Assembly (NCBI RefSeq): GCF_014189535.1 | Contig: NZ_CP050308.1 | Coordinates: forward strand, 3,151,001-3,215,000 | DNA length: 64,000 nucleotides | From: Rhizobium lusitanum | GTDB lineage: Bacteria > Pseudomonadota > Alphaproteobacteria > Rhizobiales > Rhizobiaceae | Direction of reading: 5' to 3' | In this document: positions 43,302 to 52,538 of the stretch, piece by piece | Layout of the letters: the number at the start of each line of letters is the position of its first letter | Position numbering within the stretch: the first letter of the stretch is position 1 | The notes under the pieces: generated by a model | What the model saw: only the letters and a program-made list of their open reading frames with translations | What the model was told of the DNA's origin: nothing | Database searches by the model: none | Position numbers and translations under genes: made by a program

Positions 43302-44600
43302 CTAAAACCTGTCGCGCAACGCAAACCACGAGAGCGCCAGGAACAGCAGAGGCGCCCGCATACGGGCACCACCGGGAAACGGCGGGATGTTCAGCGCCCT
43401 GAAAAGCGCCAGATCGTCAGCGTTCCCGAGGACCGTTTTCGCATAGAGTTTACCGCAATAGTTTGACAGCATGACGCCATGTCCGGAATAGCCGCCGATG
43501 GAGGTCACGCCCGGCATCACGTCGCGCACGAAAGGCTGGCGCGGCATGGTGATGCCGACCGATCCGCCCCAGGCATGGGTGATGTCGATCTTGTCGAGCG
43601 CCGGATAGATTTCGGCGATCTGACGGCGGATATGCTCCGTTATGTCGCGCGGGTTGTCGGCCGTATAGGCCTCGCGACCGCCGAACAGCAGCCGTCCGTC
43701 CTTCGACTTGCGGAAATAACGCACCACAAACCGCGAATCCGCCACCGCCTCGCCACCGGCCAACACATCGGGAAATTTGTCGAGCGGTTCGGTGGCGCCA
43801 ATGAAGGAGCGGATCGGCATGACGTGGCTTGCCGTCACCGGCTCCAGATTGCCGATATAGCCGTTGCAGGCGATCAGCACGCGATCGGCGGTGATCACGC
43901 CGCTCTCGGTCTCGATCAGCGTCCTGCCGCCGGATTGACGCAGAGCCTTTGCCGGCGTCATTTCGAACAGCGAAGCGCCGGCCGCAGCAGCTACTCGCGC
44001 GAGGCCAATGAGCAGCTTCAGCGGGTGGATATGGCCGGTGCCGATGTCTCTCACGCCATAGAGATAGCGCTTCGAGCCCAGCCGCTCCTGGGTCTCGGCC
44101 GTGTCCATGAAGCTCACATGCGGATAGCCGTAGCGCGTCGCGGCGATCTCGGCGTTTTCCATATAGGCGCGCTTGTAGCTCGGCTTATGCGTGACATTCA
44201 TCTGGCCGGGCATGAAGTCGATGTCGATGCCGTGTTCGGCGGCGAAATCGAGCAGATGCCGCTTGGCATCCTCGGCAAGATCGAACAGCGCCTTCGAGCG
44301 CTCATAGCCGATCTTTTCTTCCAGTTCCTCCGGCCACCAGCGCTGGCCGGTGCCGAGCTGGCCGCCATTGCGCCCGGAGGCGCCGTCGCCGAAGCGGTTG
44401 GCGTCGATCAGCACGACATCGACACCGCCCTTGGCGAGATTATAGGCGGCTTGCAGGCCGGTATAGCCGCCGCCGATAATGGCGACGTCGGCGCGGCGCG
44501 AGCCGTCGAGCTTCGGATAGGTCGGGCGAGGCCCGAGGGTTGCCTGATACCAGGAAAGTCCCGGCGCGATCGGGCTCTGCCACGCGTCTTGCGATGTCAT
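43302..44600 (-). CDS. FAD-dependent oxidoreductase, PuuB-like
   Basis: This 432-residue flavoprotein is of the DAO fold (VAIIGGGYTGLQAAYNLAKG for the FAD site, GASGRNGGQLGTGQRW, GGSVGITMPRQPFV, GGYSGHGVMLSNY at the C-terminal FAD contact). It resembles gamma-glutamylputrescine oxidase (PuuB/OrdL) more than other members. It lies 13 bp downstream of a PuuA-like ligase gene, so the pair probably activates putrescine with glutamate and oxidises it. PuuC and PuuD are not present here. The exact amine is inference. Confidence 0.8.
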   Translation of the reverse strand: MTSQDAWQSPIAPGLSWYQATLGPRPTYPKLDGSRRADVAIIGGGYTGLQAAYNLAKGGVDVVLIDANRFGDGASGRNGGQLGTGQRWWPEELEEKIGYERSKALFDLAEDAKRHLLDFAAEHGIDIDFMPGQMNVTHKPSYKRAYMENAEIAATRYGYPHVSFMDTAETQERLGSKRYLYGVRDIGTGHIHPLKLLIGLARVAAAAGASLFEMTPAKALRQSGGRTLIETESGVITADRVLIACNGYIGNLEPVTASHVMPIRSFIGATEPLDKFPDVLAGGEAVADSRFVVRYFRKSKDGRLLFGGREAYTADNPRDITEHIRRQIAEIYPALDKIDITHAWGGSVGITMPRQPFVRDVMPGVTSIGGYSGHGVMLSNYCGKLYAKTVLGNADDLALFRALNIPPFPGGARMRAPLLFLALSWFALRDRF

Positions 44601-44613
44601 GGATGGCCCTTCC

Positions 44614-46050
44614 TCACACGTTGAGCAGAAGGAATTCCCGCTCCCAGGGGCTGATCACCTGCATGAAGGTCTCGAACTCGCCGCGTTTGACGCCGGCGTA
44701 GATGTCGATGAACTCCTTGCCGAGAACTTCATAAAAGGCCGGCTCGCCCTCCAGGAGCGCGATGGCTTCGAGAAGGCCACGGGGGAGGTCGATCGAGCCT
44801 TCATTGGCCGAATCCTCGGTCGGTGCCGTCGGTTCAACCTTCTTCATGATGCCGAGCAGGCCGGAGGCGAGCGAGGCGGAGAGCGCCAGATAAGGATTGG
44901 CGTCCGAGCTCGGCAGCCGGTTCTCGACGCGGCGGGCTTGCGGATCGGAGACCGGCACGCGGAAGGCCGTGGTGCGGTTGTCGTAGCCCCAGGCATTGTT
45001 GACCGGGCAGGACATGTTCGGCGCCAGCCGACGATAGGAATTCACGTAGGGCGCGAGCATCGCAAGTGCATTCGGCACGTAGCGCTGCATGCCGCCGATG
45101 AAGTGGAAGAACTCGGGCGAGGGACTGCCGTCCGGATTGGTGAAAACATTCTTGCCGGTCTCAATGTTGACCACCGACTGGTGGATATGCATCGCCGAGC
45201 CCGCCTGGCTCTGCATCGGCTTGGCCATGAAGGTGGCATAGATGCCGTGCTTCAGCGCCGCTTCACGGATGGTGCGCTTGAACATGAAGACCTGGTCGGC
45301 AAGCTCGATCGGATCGCCATGGCGCAGGTTGATTTCGAGCTGCGCCGGACCCTCTTCATGGATCAGCGTATCGATCTCCAGACCCTGCTTTTCCGAGAAG
45401 TGATAGATATCGTCGATCAGCTCATCGAACTCGTTGATGCCGGCGATGGAATAGCCCTGACCACCGAGGATCGACCGGCCGGAACGCCCCTTCGGCGGAT
45501 GCAGCGGATAGTCCGGGTCGTCATTCTTGGCGACGAGATAGAATTCAATCTCCGGCGCCACGACCGCTTTCCAGCCGCGCTCCTTATAGAGATTCATGAT
45601 CTGCTTCAGTAGGTTGCGCGGCGTATAGGACACCGCTTCACCTTCGGAATTGACGATGTCGCAGATCACCTGCGCCGTCGGATCGGTTTCCCAGGGCACG
45701 ACGGAGAGCGTCGAAAGATCCGGCACCAGCTTCAGGTCGCTGTCGCGCGGCTCGTAGCGGAAGTTTTCGGTCTCTTCAGGATATTCGCCTGAGATCGTAT
45801 GTCGGTAGATCGCCGAGGGCAGGGCGAGCGAGGTGTTGGACGTGAATTTCGAGGTCGGCATCATCTTGCCGCGCGGTACGCCCGCAAGGTCCGGTGTGAT
45901 GCATTCAATGTCTTCGATACCGCGCGCCCGCAACCACTGGGCTGCTTCCTTCCAATTTGCTACACCGCGTGCCGATCGTAGACTGCGGGGAACTGTAGCA
46001 ACTTTCGAGACCGGCTTGGAAGCTTTCAGCGGGGTCTTTTTCGAAGGCAT
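44614..46050 (-). CDS. Glutamine-synthetase-family ligase, PuuA-like
   Basis: This 478-residue enzyme has the GS fold: ITPDLAGVPRGKMMP in the beta-grasp, VVAPEIEFYLVAKN with metal-binding glutamate, MQSQAGSAMHIHQSV with the ATP site, and NNRTTAFRVPV-like YDNRTTAFRVPVSDPQARRV. It has a basic N-terminal extension of about 30 residues. No adenylylation tyrosine region of GlnA is evident. The neighbouring PuuB-like oxidase suggests gamma-glutamylation of putrescine. It is divergent from the flavoprotein gene at 46186 with a 135-bp control region. Confidence 0.82.
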   Translation of the reverse strand: MPSKKTPLKASKPVSKVATVPRSLRSARGVANWKEAAQWLRARGIEDIECITPDLAGVPRGKMMPTSKFTSNTSLALPSAIYRHTISGEYPEETENFRYEPRDSDLKLVPDLSTLSVVPWETDPTAQVICDIVNSEGEAVSYTPRNLLKQIMNLYKERGWKAVVAPEIEFYLVAKNDDPDYPLHPPKGRSGRSILGGQGYSIAGINEFDELIDDIYHFSEKQGLEIDTLIHEEGPAQLEINLRHGDPIELADQVFMFKRTIREAALKHGIYATFMAKPMQSQAGSAMHIHQSVVNIETGKNVFTNPDGSPSPEFFHFIGGMQRYVPNALAMLAPYVNSYRRLAPNMSCPVNNAWGYDNRTTAFRVPVSDPQARRVENRLPSSDANPYLALSASLASGLLGIMKKVEPTAPTEDSANEGSIDLPRGLLEAIALLEGEPAFYEVLGKEFIDIYAGVKRGEFETFMQVISPWEREFLLLNV

Positions 46051-46185
46051 AAAACACCGTATTTGCGTGGATCGGAGATTGCATCATAACGGCAGTTTGC
46101 CAATTGGCGAGGGGGAGGCGCTCCGACTTTCGCCATATGATGGAAAAATAGTCACTTAGTGCGATAATAGATGAAGGAATGAGAT

Positions 46186-47370
46186 GTGGCCGGCAAATAT
46201 GATGTGATTGTTCTCGGCGCGGGTGCTGCGGGCATGATGTGCGCCATTCGCGCCGGCCGGCGCGGGCGCTCCGTCCTCGTGCTCGATCATGCCGCCGCAC
46301 CGGGCGATAAGATCCGCATTTCCGGCGGCGGGCGCTGCAATTTCACCAATATCCATGCCGGCCCGAAGAATTTCCTTTCCGCCAATCCGCATTTCGCCAA
46401 GTCGGCCCTGGCGCGCTTCAGCCCCAAGGATTTTCTCGCGATGGTCGAGAGCCACGGCATCGCCTGGCATGAAAAGACGCTCGGCCAGCTCTTCTGCGAC
46501 GACAGCGCCAAAGATATCATCCGCATGCTGACCGACGAGATGCGGTCAGCCGGCGTGGATTTGCGGCTGCGCACGGAAATCAACGCGATCGAGCCTATCG
46601 CCGGTGGCGGCTACCGCATCACCACCTCGGGCGGCACCTTCGAGGCGGCCTCGCTGGTCGTTGCCACCGGTGGCAAGTCGATCCCGAAGATGGGTGCCAC
46701 CGGCTTTGCCTATCGCATCGCGGAGCAATTCGGCCTGCCGCTCATCGAGACGCGTCCTGGTCTGGTGCCGCTGACTCTCGATCCGCAATTGCTGCAACGT
46801 CTGGCGCCGCTTTCCGGCATCGCCGCGCCGGTCGAAATTCGCCATGGCAAGACGGCGTTCCGCGAAGCCCTGCTCTTTACCCATCGGGGCCTGAGCGGCC
46901 CGGCGATCCTGCAGATTTCGTCCTATTGGCGGGAAGGGGACGAGATCACGGTGGCGATCGAGCCCGATGTGGATGTCTTCATCATGTTGAAGGCGGCGCG
47001 CCAGGCCAACGGACGGCAATCGGCGCAGACGGCTTTGGCGGAAATCCTGCCGAAACGGCTGGCGCAGCATTTCGCCGAGGGCGAGGGCATGTCGGGCAAC
47101 ATGGCTGACCAGGGCGACAAACGATTGCAGCAGCTTGCCGCCGCCGTCCAGGCCTGGCCGGTCAAGCCATCGGGCTCGGAAGGCTATAGAACGGCGGAAG
47201 TCACGCTTGGCGGCGTCGACACCACCTGTCTCGATTCCAAGACGATGCAGGTGAAAACCATCCCCGGCCTCTTCTTCATTGGCGAATGCGTCGACGTCAC
47301 CGGCTGGCTTGGCGGCTATAATTTCCAGTGGGCCTGGGCCTCCGGCCATGTCGCCGGTGAGGCGGCTTGA
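46186..47370 (+). CDS. HI0933/YhiN-family flavoprotein
   Basis: This 394-residue FAD-binding protein has VIVLGAGAAGMMCAIRAGRR at the N-terminus, the family hallmark ISGGGRCNFTN, LVVATGGKSIPKMGATG and a C-terminal GWLGGYNFQWAWASG. The physiological reaction of the family is not settled. The start is a GTG at 46186 after GAAGGAATGAG. It is alone on its strand, facing away from the PuuA-like gene. Confidence 0.88.
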   Translation: MAGKYDVIVLGAGAAGMMCAIRAGRRGRSVLVLDHAAAPGDKIRISGGGRCNFTNIHAGPKNFLSANPHFAKSALARFSPKDFLAMVESHGIAWHEKTLGQLFCDDSAKDIIRMLTDEMRSAGVDLRLRTEINAIEPIAGGGYRITTSGGTFEAASLVVATGGKSIPKMGATGFAYRIAEQFGLPLIETRPGLVPLTLDPQLLQRLAPLSGIAAPVEIRHGKTAFREALLFTHRGLSGPAILQISSYWREGDEITVAIEPDVDVFIMLKAARQANGRQSAQTALAEILPKRLAQHFAEGEGMSGNMADQGDKRLQQLAAAVQAWPVKPSGSEGYRTAEVTLGGVDTTCLDSKTMQVKTIPGLFFIGECVDVTGWLGGYNFQWAWASGHVAGEAA

Positions 47371-47443
47371 GGCGGCCTTGCCAATAGATCGCGAAGCAGG
47401 CAAGGAGCATCTCCAACGACGACACTATTCGATGGAGGCGATG

Positions 47444-47956
47444 ATGACGTTCAAGACCCGGACATTTCGATCGGCAACTCTTCCTGGCATGGCGGCAGCC
47501 TTGATCGTGTCCCTTGGCATGTTTGCTGCCACGGCATCGGACGCCAATGCTGTATCTGCGGCATGCAAGAAGCTGGATCCGAACGGTCAGGATGTGGGCG
47601 GCGACACCAATTTCGCGCTGGCGATCCGCGACAAGAAGGGCGATGTCGTCAAGAAGATGCTCGCCTGCGGCGCCAAGCTGGACATGAAGACTACCGAAGG
47701 CTGGTACCCGCTGCACACCGCCGCCTATTACGGCCCGGCCGGCATGGTCGATCTCCTGGTTTCCAAGGGCGCCGACGTCAATGCGCGCGGTGATTATGAT
47801 GGCTGGACACCGTTGCACATGGCGGCGCAACAAGAGGATCCGGCCATCGTCAAGGCGCTGTTGAAGGATGGAGCCGACAAGAGCATCAAGTCGTCTTCCG
47901 GCAAGACCGCCGCTGAAATGGCGACCGACCCGGCGATTGCCGAGTTGCTGAAGTAG
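47444..47956 (+). CDS. Exported ankyrin-repeat protein
   Basis: The 170-residue protein has a signal peptide (LIVSLGMFAATASDANA, cut before VSAACKK). About three ankyrin repeats follow (TTEGWYPLHTAAYYGPAGMV, DGWTPLHMAAQQEDPAIVKA, SSSGKTAAEMA). It is periplasmic and probably binds a protein partner, which is unknown. ATGs at 47432, 47441 and 47444 are in frame; 47444 has the best SD distance (GGAGG, 5 nt). A GC-rich hairpin near 47975-48005 lies just downstream. Confidence 0.82.
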   Translation: MTFKTRTFRSATLPGMAAALIVSLGMFAATASDANAVSAACKKLDPNGQDVGGDTNFALAIRDKKGDVVKKMLACGAKLDMKTTEGWYPLHTAAYYGPAGMVDLLVSKGADVNARGDYDGWTPLHMAAQQEDPAIVKALLKDGADKSIKSSSGKTAAEMATDPAIAELLK

Positions 47957-48128
47957 AAATAGACCCACCGGGTTCCGCACTTTTGAGCAAAAGTCCGAAG
48001 GTGCGGCAATTTTGGCTAACCTCTGGTTTTGGCGTTTTCATTTCCTACATCTTTATTTTCTAGATTGCCTGTTGCCGGAACGGCCTGTTGCCGGTTATCG
48101 TGTCAGTGCGAAAATGGGATATCGGCTC

Positions 48129-48272
48129 ATGAACAGAACACAACGTCGCGCTCGCGCCATTGCAATTGCTCAAACCCGTGACAATGCCAAGCTGGTAGCC
48201 GTCAGGCTGCTGATGCTCGCAACCGGTGCCACGGCGGCCTGCCTCGCATACCTGGCGATGCGCGGCTTCTGA
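48129..48272 (+). CDS. Possible small membrane protein
   Basis: This 47-residue frame has a basic N-terminus (MNRTQRRARAIAIAQTR) and one hydrophobic helix (LLMLATGATAACLAYLAM). GGGAT lies 8 nt before the ATG. No family is recognised, and it could be chance. It is followed by a terminator-like hairpin at 48346. Confidence 0.35.
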   Translation: MNRTQRRARAIAIAQTRDNAKLVAVRLLMLATGATAACLAYLAMRGF

Positions 48273-48345
48273 TATCGTCGGCATGATCGACTGATTTCGC
48301 CGTTTCCCCGGCGAACGACTTGCGCAAATGCGCCACGCCTTGTTT

Positions 48346-48374
48346 CGGCTGACCTATCGCATCAGCCGTTTTCT
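48346..48374 (+). terminator. Terminator-like hairpin upstream of the chemoreceptor gene
   Basis: CGGCTGA (48346-48352) pairs with TCAGCCG (48362-48368), followed by TTTTCTTG. The rest of the gap 48273-48613 shows no gene; it must include the chemoreceptor promoter. Confidence 0.55.
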
Positions 48375-48613
48375 TGTGCCCACCCTCGTGCAAGGGCTCG
48401 CTATCTCTCCTTATCCGAAAATTAATCTATCAAACTCACAATCTGCGCAGATTTTCTGGGGCCGCTTCCACAACGTGAAGCAGAAGCAATGATTGCCTCC
48501 TGACGTCGTTCAGGACCCCGTCTGCGAACATCTCAAGATTGAAGACTATGCATCCGGTCAGCGCTGTGCAGGCGCGGGCAGGGGGGAGCGGTGTGTGAGA
48601 GGCCAGAGCCACG

Positions 48614-51151
48614 ATGTTCATTGACAAGATACTGTCCCGTTTCAAGATCAAGACGAAGGTTCTGATCTTCGTTCTGCCGTTTGTCATCAGCATTTCCGCC
48701 GTCGGCCTCACCGGGCTCTATGCTTCCGGCCTGCTGCAGGGACGCATGGAAATCTCCAACAGCGTGCTGCAATCGCTGACGGGCTTCAAGAATCTCTACG
48801 GCTCGATGGATGACTTCCTGCGCATCACCAACGAACAGCAGCGTGACAAGCTGTATGAGGATATCAAATCACAGAAGGGCGTTCTCGATTCGACGCTCGG
48901 CCAGCTCGCCGAAAATGCGGATGGCCGCGACAATCTGACGGACGCGACGACCAAGACCGCCGCCATGGCGAATGAGGTCGCCAAGCTCTGGACGCTGCAC
49001 GAACAGGAGGTCGATTTCCGCAAGGTGATCGATGATGCCCAGAGAGCGCTGATCAAGGCCCGTTTCAACGTCGATTTCAACGGGCAGCAGCTCGAAGACC
49101 AGATGCGCCAAGATCAGGCAGCCGCGACCACGACGCTGCGGTCGGCCGATCGCCTGCTGAAGGGTGGCGATCAGCTCGTTGCCGTTGCCGAGGATTTCAA
49201 CAAGGCCGCAACACCTGCCGACAAGGTCAAGTTGCTCAAGGACCGGTTGCCTGATCTGAACAAGGCGCAACGCTCGATCAATCTTGCTCTTCCGCAGAAC
49301 CAGAAGAGCGTGGTGCAATCTGTCATCGGCACGATCAAGGACCTGACCGCCTTCACCGAAAGCGCGGATGTCCCGACCGACGACACGATTGCCAGTATCA
49401 CCCGGCTTCTCTCCCGCTTCCGCCAGACCTCGACCTATACACAGTTGGCTGCGACGCAGATGATGCGCCAGGCGACAACGACCTTCGTGGATATGGACGC
49501 CAAGGTTGTTCAGACCAACTCGGTTCTTCAGGATACCCGCCGTCTCCAGGGCTCGATCTATTCGCTGCAGCTCGTGCTTGGCGAGTTCCTGGCCAATACC
49601 AGCAAGGATAATCTGGGTCGTCTGCGGCAGGAGGTCTTCAAGCTCCGCGGTGCCATGGACACGATGAAGCAAAGCGCCAAGGGCATGGATTTCATCGATG
49701 GTATCGATGCGGCCATCCGCCCCGCCCTCAAGGCGATCGAGGATGGTGGCGACCAACTGGTCAATACGTCGACCCAGCGCGTCGCGGAATATGCCGTCGC
49801 GCGCCAGCAGCTCGATCAGGTCTGGGGCCAGCTCACCGCCTTTGCCGAAACACAAAAGCAGAGCGCCGGAACCGAGCGTGAGCAGGCAAATTATATCTCG
49901 ATCCTCGCCACCACGCTTGGCATCATCCTCTCGGTTGCCGGCGGCATTGCGCTGGTGCTGACCTTGCAGCGCCCGATCGGCCAGATCACCGCCGCCATGC
50001 GCCGTATTGCCGATGGCATGCTGGAGACCACGATCTCCGGCGAAAAGCGCCATGACGAAATCGGCGACATGGCCCGCGCGCTCGGCATCTTCAAGGAAAA
50101 TGCGATCTCGAAAATCCGTATCGAGGAGCAGAGCGACGAGGAGCGCGCTGCCGCCGACCACGAACGCCAGCGCAACGATGCCGAAAAGCGCGAGCTCGAT
50201 CGCCAGATCGATTACGCCGTCAGCGAGCTTGCCGCCGGCCTCGAACGTCTGGCGCAGGGCGATATTTCCTCGACCATCGAGACGCCTTTCATCGGTCGTC
50301 TCGAACAGCTCCGCCAGGATTTCAACAGTTCGCTGTCGCGCCTGCAGCAGACGATCAGCCAGGTGCGCGACAATGTCGAGATGATCCAGACCAACGGCAA
50401 CCAGATGGCTGCCTCCGCCGAGGACCTGTCGAAACGCACGGAACAGCAGGCGGCCTCCTTGGAGCAGACCGCTGCCGCCGTCGACGAGATCACCGTCACC
50501 GTCCGCTCGTCCGCCGAGCGGGCCAAGGATGCGGATGCGATTGTGCGCGAAGCCAAGCGCAGCGCCGATGACAGCTCCGTCGTCGTCGGCAACGCCATCG
50601 ACGCCATGACGCGTATCGAGGATGCGTCTCGCAAGATCGAGCAGATCATCGGCGTCATCGACGAGATCGCCTTCCAGACCAACCTTCTGGCGTTGAACGC
50701 CGGCATCGAGGCCGCTCGCGCCGGTGACGCCGGCAAGGGCTTTGCGGTCGTTGCCATGGAAGTGCGCGAACTGGCCCAGCGCTCCGCCGCCGCCGCGAAG
50801 GAGATCAAAGGGCTGATCAACAAATCGACCCAGGAGGTCAATTCCGGCTCGCAATTCGTGCAGCAGGCCGGCTCGGTGCTGGCGCAGATCAGCGGTCAGA
50901 TCGTCACCATCAGCCAGCATGTGGAGATGATCGCCCGCGCCAGCCACGATCAGGCAAGCGCCCTGCAGGAGGTCAATGCCTCCGTCAACCATATGGACCA
51001 GATGACGCAGAAGAACGCTGGGATGGTCGAGGAGACCACGGCGGCCAGCCGGGAACTGGCCTCCGAGGCGGACGCGCTGCTCTACCTCATCCAGCAGTTC
51101 AAGATCGAAAGCAGTCAAGGCATGAGCTATCAGCGGGCAGACGCTGCCTGA
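48614..51151 (+). CDS. Methyl-accepting chemotaxis protein
   Basis: This 845-residue chemoreceptor has an N-terminal membrane helix (about 15-38, LIFVLPFVISISAVGLTGLY), a large helical periplasmic sensor (about 40-424), and a second helix (about 425-447, LGIILSVAGGIALVLT). A HAMP domain follows (RPIGQITAAMRRIADGMLET). The cytoplasmic signalling domain ends with the hairpin tip GIEAARAGDAGKGFAVVAME and VRELAQRSAAAAKEIKGLI. The ligand is unknown. The C-terminus (GMSYQRADAA) has no NWETF-like tether for CheR/CheB. It is a single gene with a strong terminator at 51174. Confidence 0.95.
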   Translation: MFIDKILSRFKIKTKVLIFVLPFVISISAVGLTGLYASGLLQGRMEISNSVLQSLTGFKNLYGSMDDFLRITNEQQRDKLYEDIKSQKGVLDSTLGQLAENADGRDNLTDATTKTAAMANEVAKLWTLHEQEVDFRKVIDDAQRALIKARFNVDFNGQQLEDQMRQDQAAATTTLRSADRLLKGGDQLVAVAEDFNKAATPADKVKLLKDRLPDLNKAQRSINLALPQNQKSVVQSVIGTIKDLTAFTESADVPTDDTIASITRLLSRFRQTSTYTQLAATQMMRQATTTFVDMDAKVVQTNSVLQDTRRLQGSIYSLQLVLGEFLANTSKDNLGRLRQEVFKLRGAMDTMKQSAKGMDFIDGIDAAIRPALKAIEDGGDQLVNTSTQRVAEYAVARQQLDQVWGQLTAFAETQKQSAGTEREQANYISILATTLGIILSVAGGIALVLTLQRPIGQITAAMRRIADGMLETTISGEKRHDEIGDMARALGIFKENAISKIRIEEQSDEERAAADHERQRNDAEKRELDRQIDYAVSELAAGLERLAQGDISSTIETPFIGRLEQLRQDFNSSLSRLQQTISQVRDNVEMIQTNGNQMAASAEDLSKRTEQQAASLEQTAAAVDEITVTVRSSAERAKDADAIVREAKRSADDSSVVVGNAIDAMTRIEDASRKIEQIIGVIDEIAFQTNLLALNAGIEAARAGDAGKGFAVVAMEVRELAQRSAAAAKEIKGLINKSTQEVNSGSQFVQQAGSVLAQISGQIVTISQHVEMIARASHDQASALQEVNASVNHMDQMTQKNAGMVEETTAASRELASEADALLYLIQQFKIESSQGMSYQRADAA

Positions 51152-51381
51152 CCGCAGTAAGCGTCGCTATCACAGGCGGATCGGCTGACATTGAGCCGGT
51201 CCGCCTTTTTTGTTTTGAGCCATGCGTAGGTGCGATCGAGGATATTTCCGAACCAGGCGAACACAACATAGGAGTTGTGACCGTGCACCTGATAGAATTC
51301 GTCCTCGCTGAGGCTCGATCGTCCAAGACGGTATTGGTCCCGAAGTTGGATGGCGTTGGCAATAATGATGCTGTCGAGCAT
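51130..51381 (-). CDS. Possible small protein antisense to the chemoreceptor 3' end
   Basis: This 83-residue frame (MLDSIIIANAIQLRDQYRLG, then LSEDEFYQVHGHNSYVVFAW) has GGAG 7 nt before the ATG. It is divergent from the LysR gene at 51470. Its last 17 codons cross the terminator hairpin of the chemoreceptor and the final bases of that gene, so the 3' part may be non-functional. No family is recognised. Confidence 0.4.
   Translation of the reverse strand: MLDSIIIANAIQLRDQYRLGRSSLSEDEFYQVHGHNSYVVFAWFGNILDRTYAWLKTKKADRLNVSRSACDSDAYCGQAASAR
51174..51211 (+). terminator. Rho-independent terminator of the chemoreceptor gene
   Basis: AGGCGGATCGGCT (51174-51186) pairs with AGCCGGTCCGCCT (51194-51206) with one mismatch, followed by a T run to 51211. 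Confidence 0.88.
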
Positions 51382-51469
51382 GGGAAGTCTCCACGTTGAA
51401 AGGCATCCCTTCAATTACACATAAAAAATTGCTTTATATACAGCCACTTCTGCCTTATCTTTTTCAATT

Positions 51470-52342
51470 ATGAAAAATTCGACTTGGGATGCCTATCAGC
51501 TTTTCCTCGATGTCGCCCGCGGCGGCGGGCTGACGGGTGCCGTTTCGTCGAGCGGATTAAGCCCGGCGACGATCGGCCGGCGCATGCTGGAGCTGGAGAG
51601 CCAGGTTGGTCGCCCGCTCTTTCAGCGCAGCCAGACCGGATATGCGCTGACCGGCGACGGCCAGGAATTGTTCGATCAGCTGCTCGACATGGAGGCGGCC
51701 GCCCGCAAGGTGGATAGCTGGCAGCGCGACGCGCAGGGCGCGGCCGTCGTCCGGATTACGGCGGGCACCTGGGTCGCCTGGGTGCTCAGCCAGAACATGC
51801 CGTCGATCTGTTCGGAACGGGACGGCTTCCGCGTCGATCTGCAAATCGCCGAACGCCGCGCCAGCCTCACCCACCGCGAAAGCGATATCGGTATCCGCGC
51901 CTTCGAGCCGGAGGAGGCCAATCTTGCGGCGATCAAGACCGGCGATGTCGCCTATGCCGCCTATCAGGCGCGCAATATGCGTTTCGCCGGGCCTAGGCGC
52001 TGGATCGCTGTTGCGGAAGAAGAGGCGATTTCCGCCTATTTGCGCTGGCCGCATCAGAATGAGCGCGAGGCGATCGCGGTGACGGTCAGCCGGCCGCGCT
52101 CGCTGCACGACCTTGTCCTTGCGGGAGCGGGCATCGCCGTTCTTCCCTGTTTCGTCGGCGATCTGGAGCCTCGGCTGGAGCGGGTCGGCGAGGAGGTCGC
52201 CGCCTTGCGTCACGGGCAATGGATCGTCATGAACGATACCGACCGCCATCGCCGTGAGATACGCACCGTGGTCGACCGCATGACCCGGCTGCTGAAGAGC
52301 CATGCCGATCTCTTCGCGGGCAATCGTCCGACCTATGTTTGA
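51470..52342 (+). CDS. LysR-family transcriptional regulator
   Basis: This 290-residue protein has an N-terminal winged HTH (GGLTGAVSSSGLSPATIGRR, then LESQVGRPLFQRSQTGYALT) and the LysR effector domain ending near AGAGIAVLPCFVGDLEPRL. It lies 196 bp upstream of the polyamine transporter genes on the same strand and could control them or itself; this is positional inference. The upstream gap 51382-51469 is very AT-rich. Confidence 0.9.
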   Translation: MKNSTWDAYQLFLDVARGGGLTGAVSSSGLSPATIGRRMLELESQVGRPLFQRSQTGYALTGDGQELFDQLLDMEAAARKVDSWQRDAQGAAVVRITAGTWVAWVLSQNMPSICSERDGFRVDLQIAERRASLTHRESDIGIRAFEPEEANLAAIKTGDVAYAAYQARNMRFAGPRRWIAVAEEEAISAYLRWPHQNEREAIAVTVSRPRSLHDLVLAGAGIAVLPCFVGDLEPRLERVGEEVAALRHGQWIVMNDTDRHRREIRTVVDRMTRLLKSHADLFAGNRPTYV

Positions 52343-52538
52343 AAACCGGAAGTCGGGGACGGCAAGGCCCGCCTCCAGTCGGTTGGTCGTGCCGCCCCCC
52401 CCGTTCCCGCCTAAATCCGTGAAAGCTCATAGGGGCTTACTTTTCCCCCTTGTGGCCTTTGGAATTCCTTTCTAGTCTGGCGGGAAAAACAGAGGGTTGG
52501 GTGTCGTCAGGATGCCCTTGAACAAAACAGGAGAGACC

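Noticed and set aside
48869..51118. 749-codon open frame antisense to the chemoreceptor gene
   Set aside because: The sense strand encodes an unmistakable chemoreceptor; the antisense frame has no start signal or motif.
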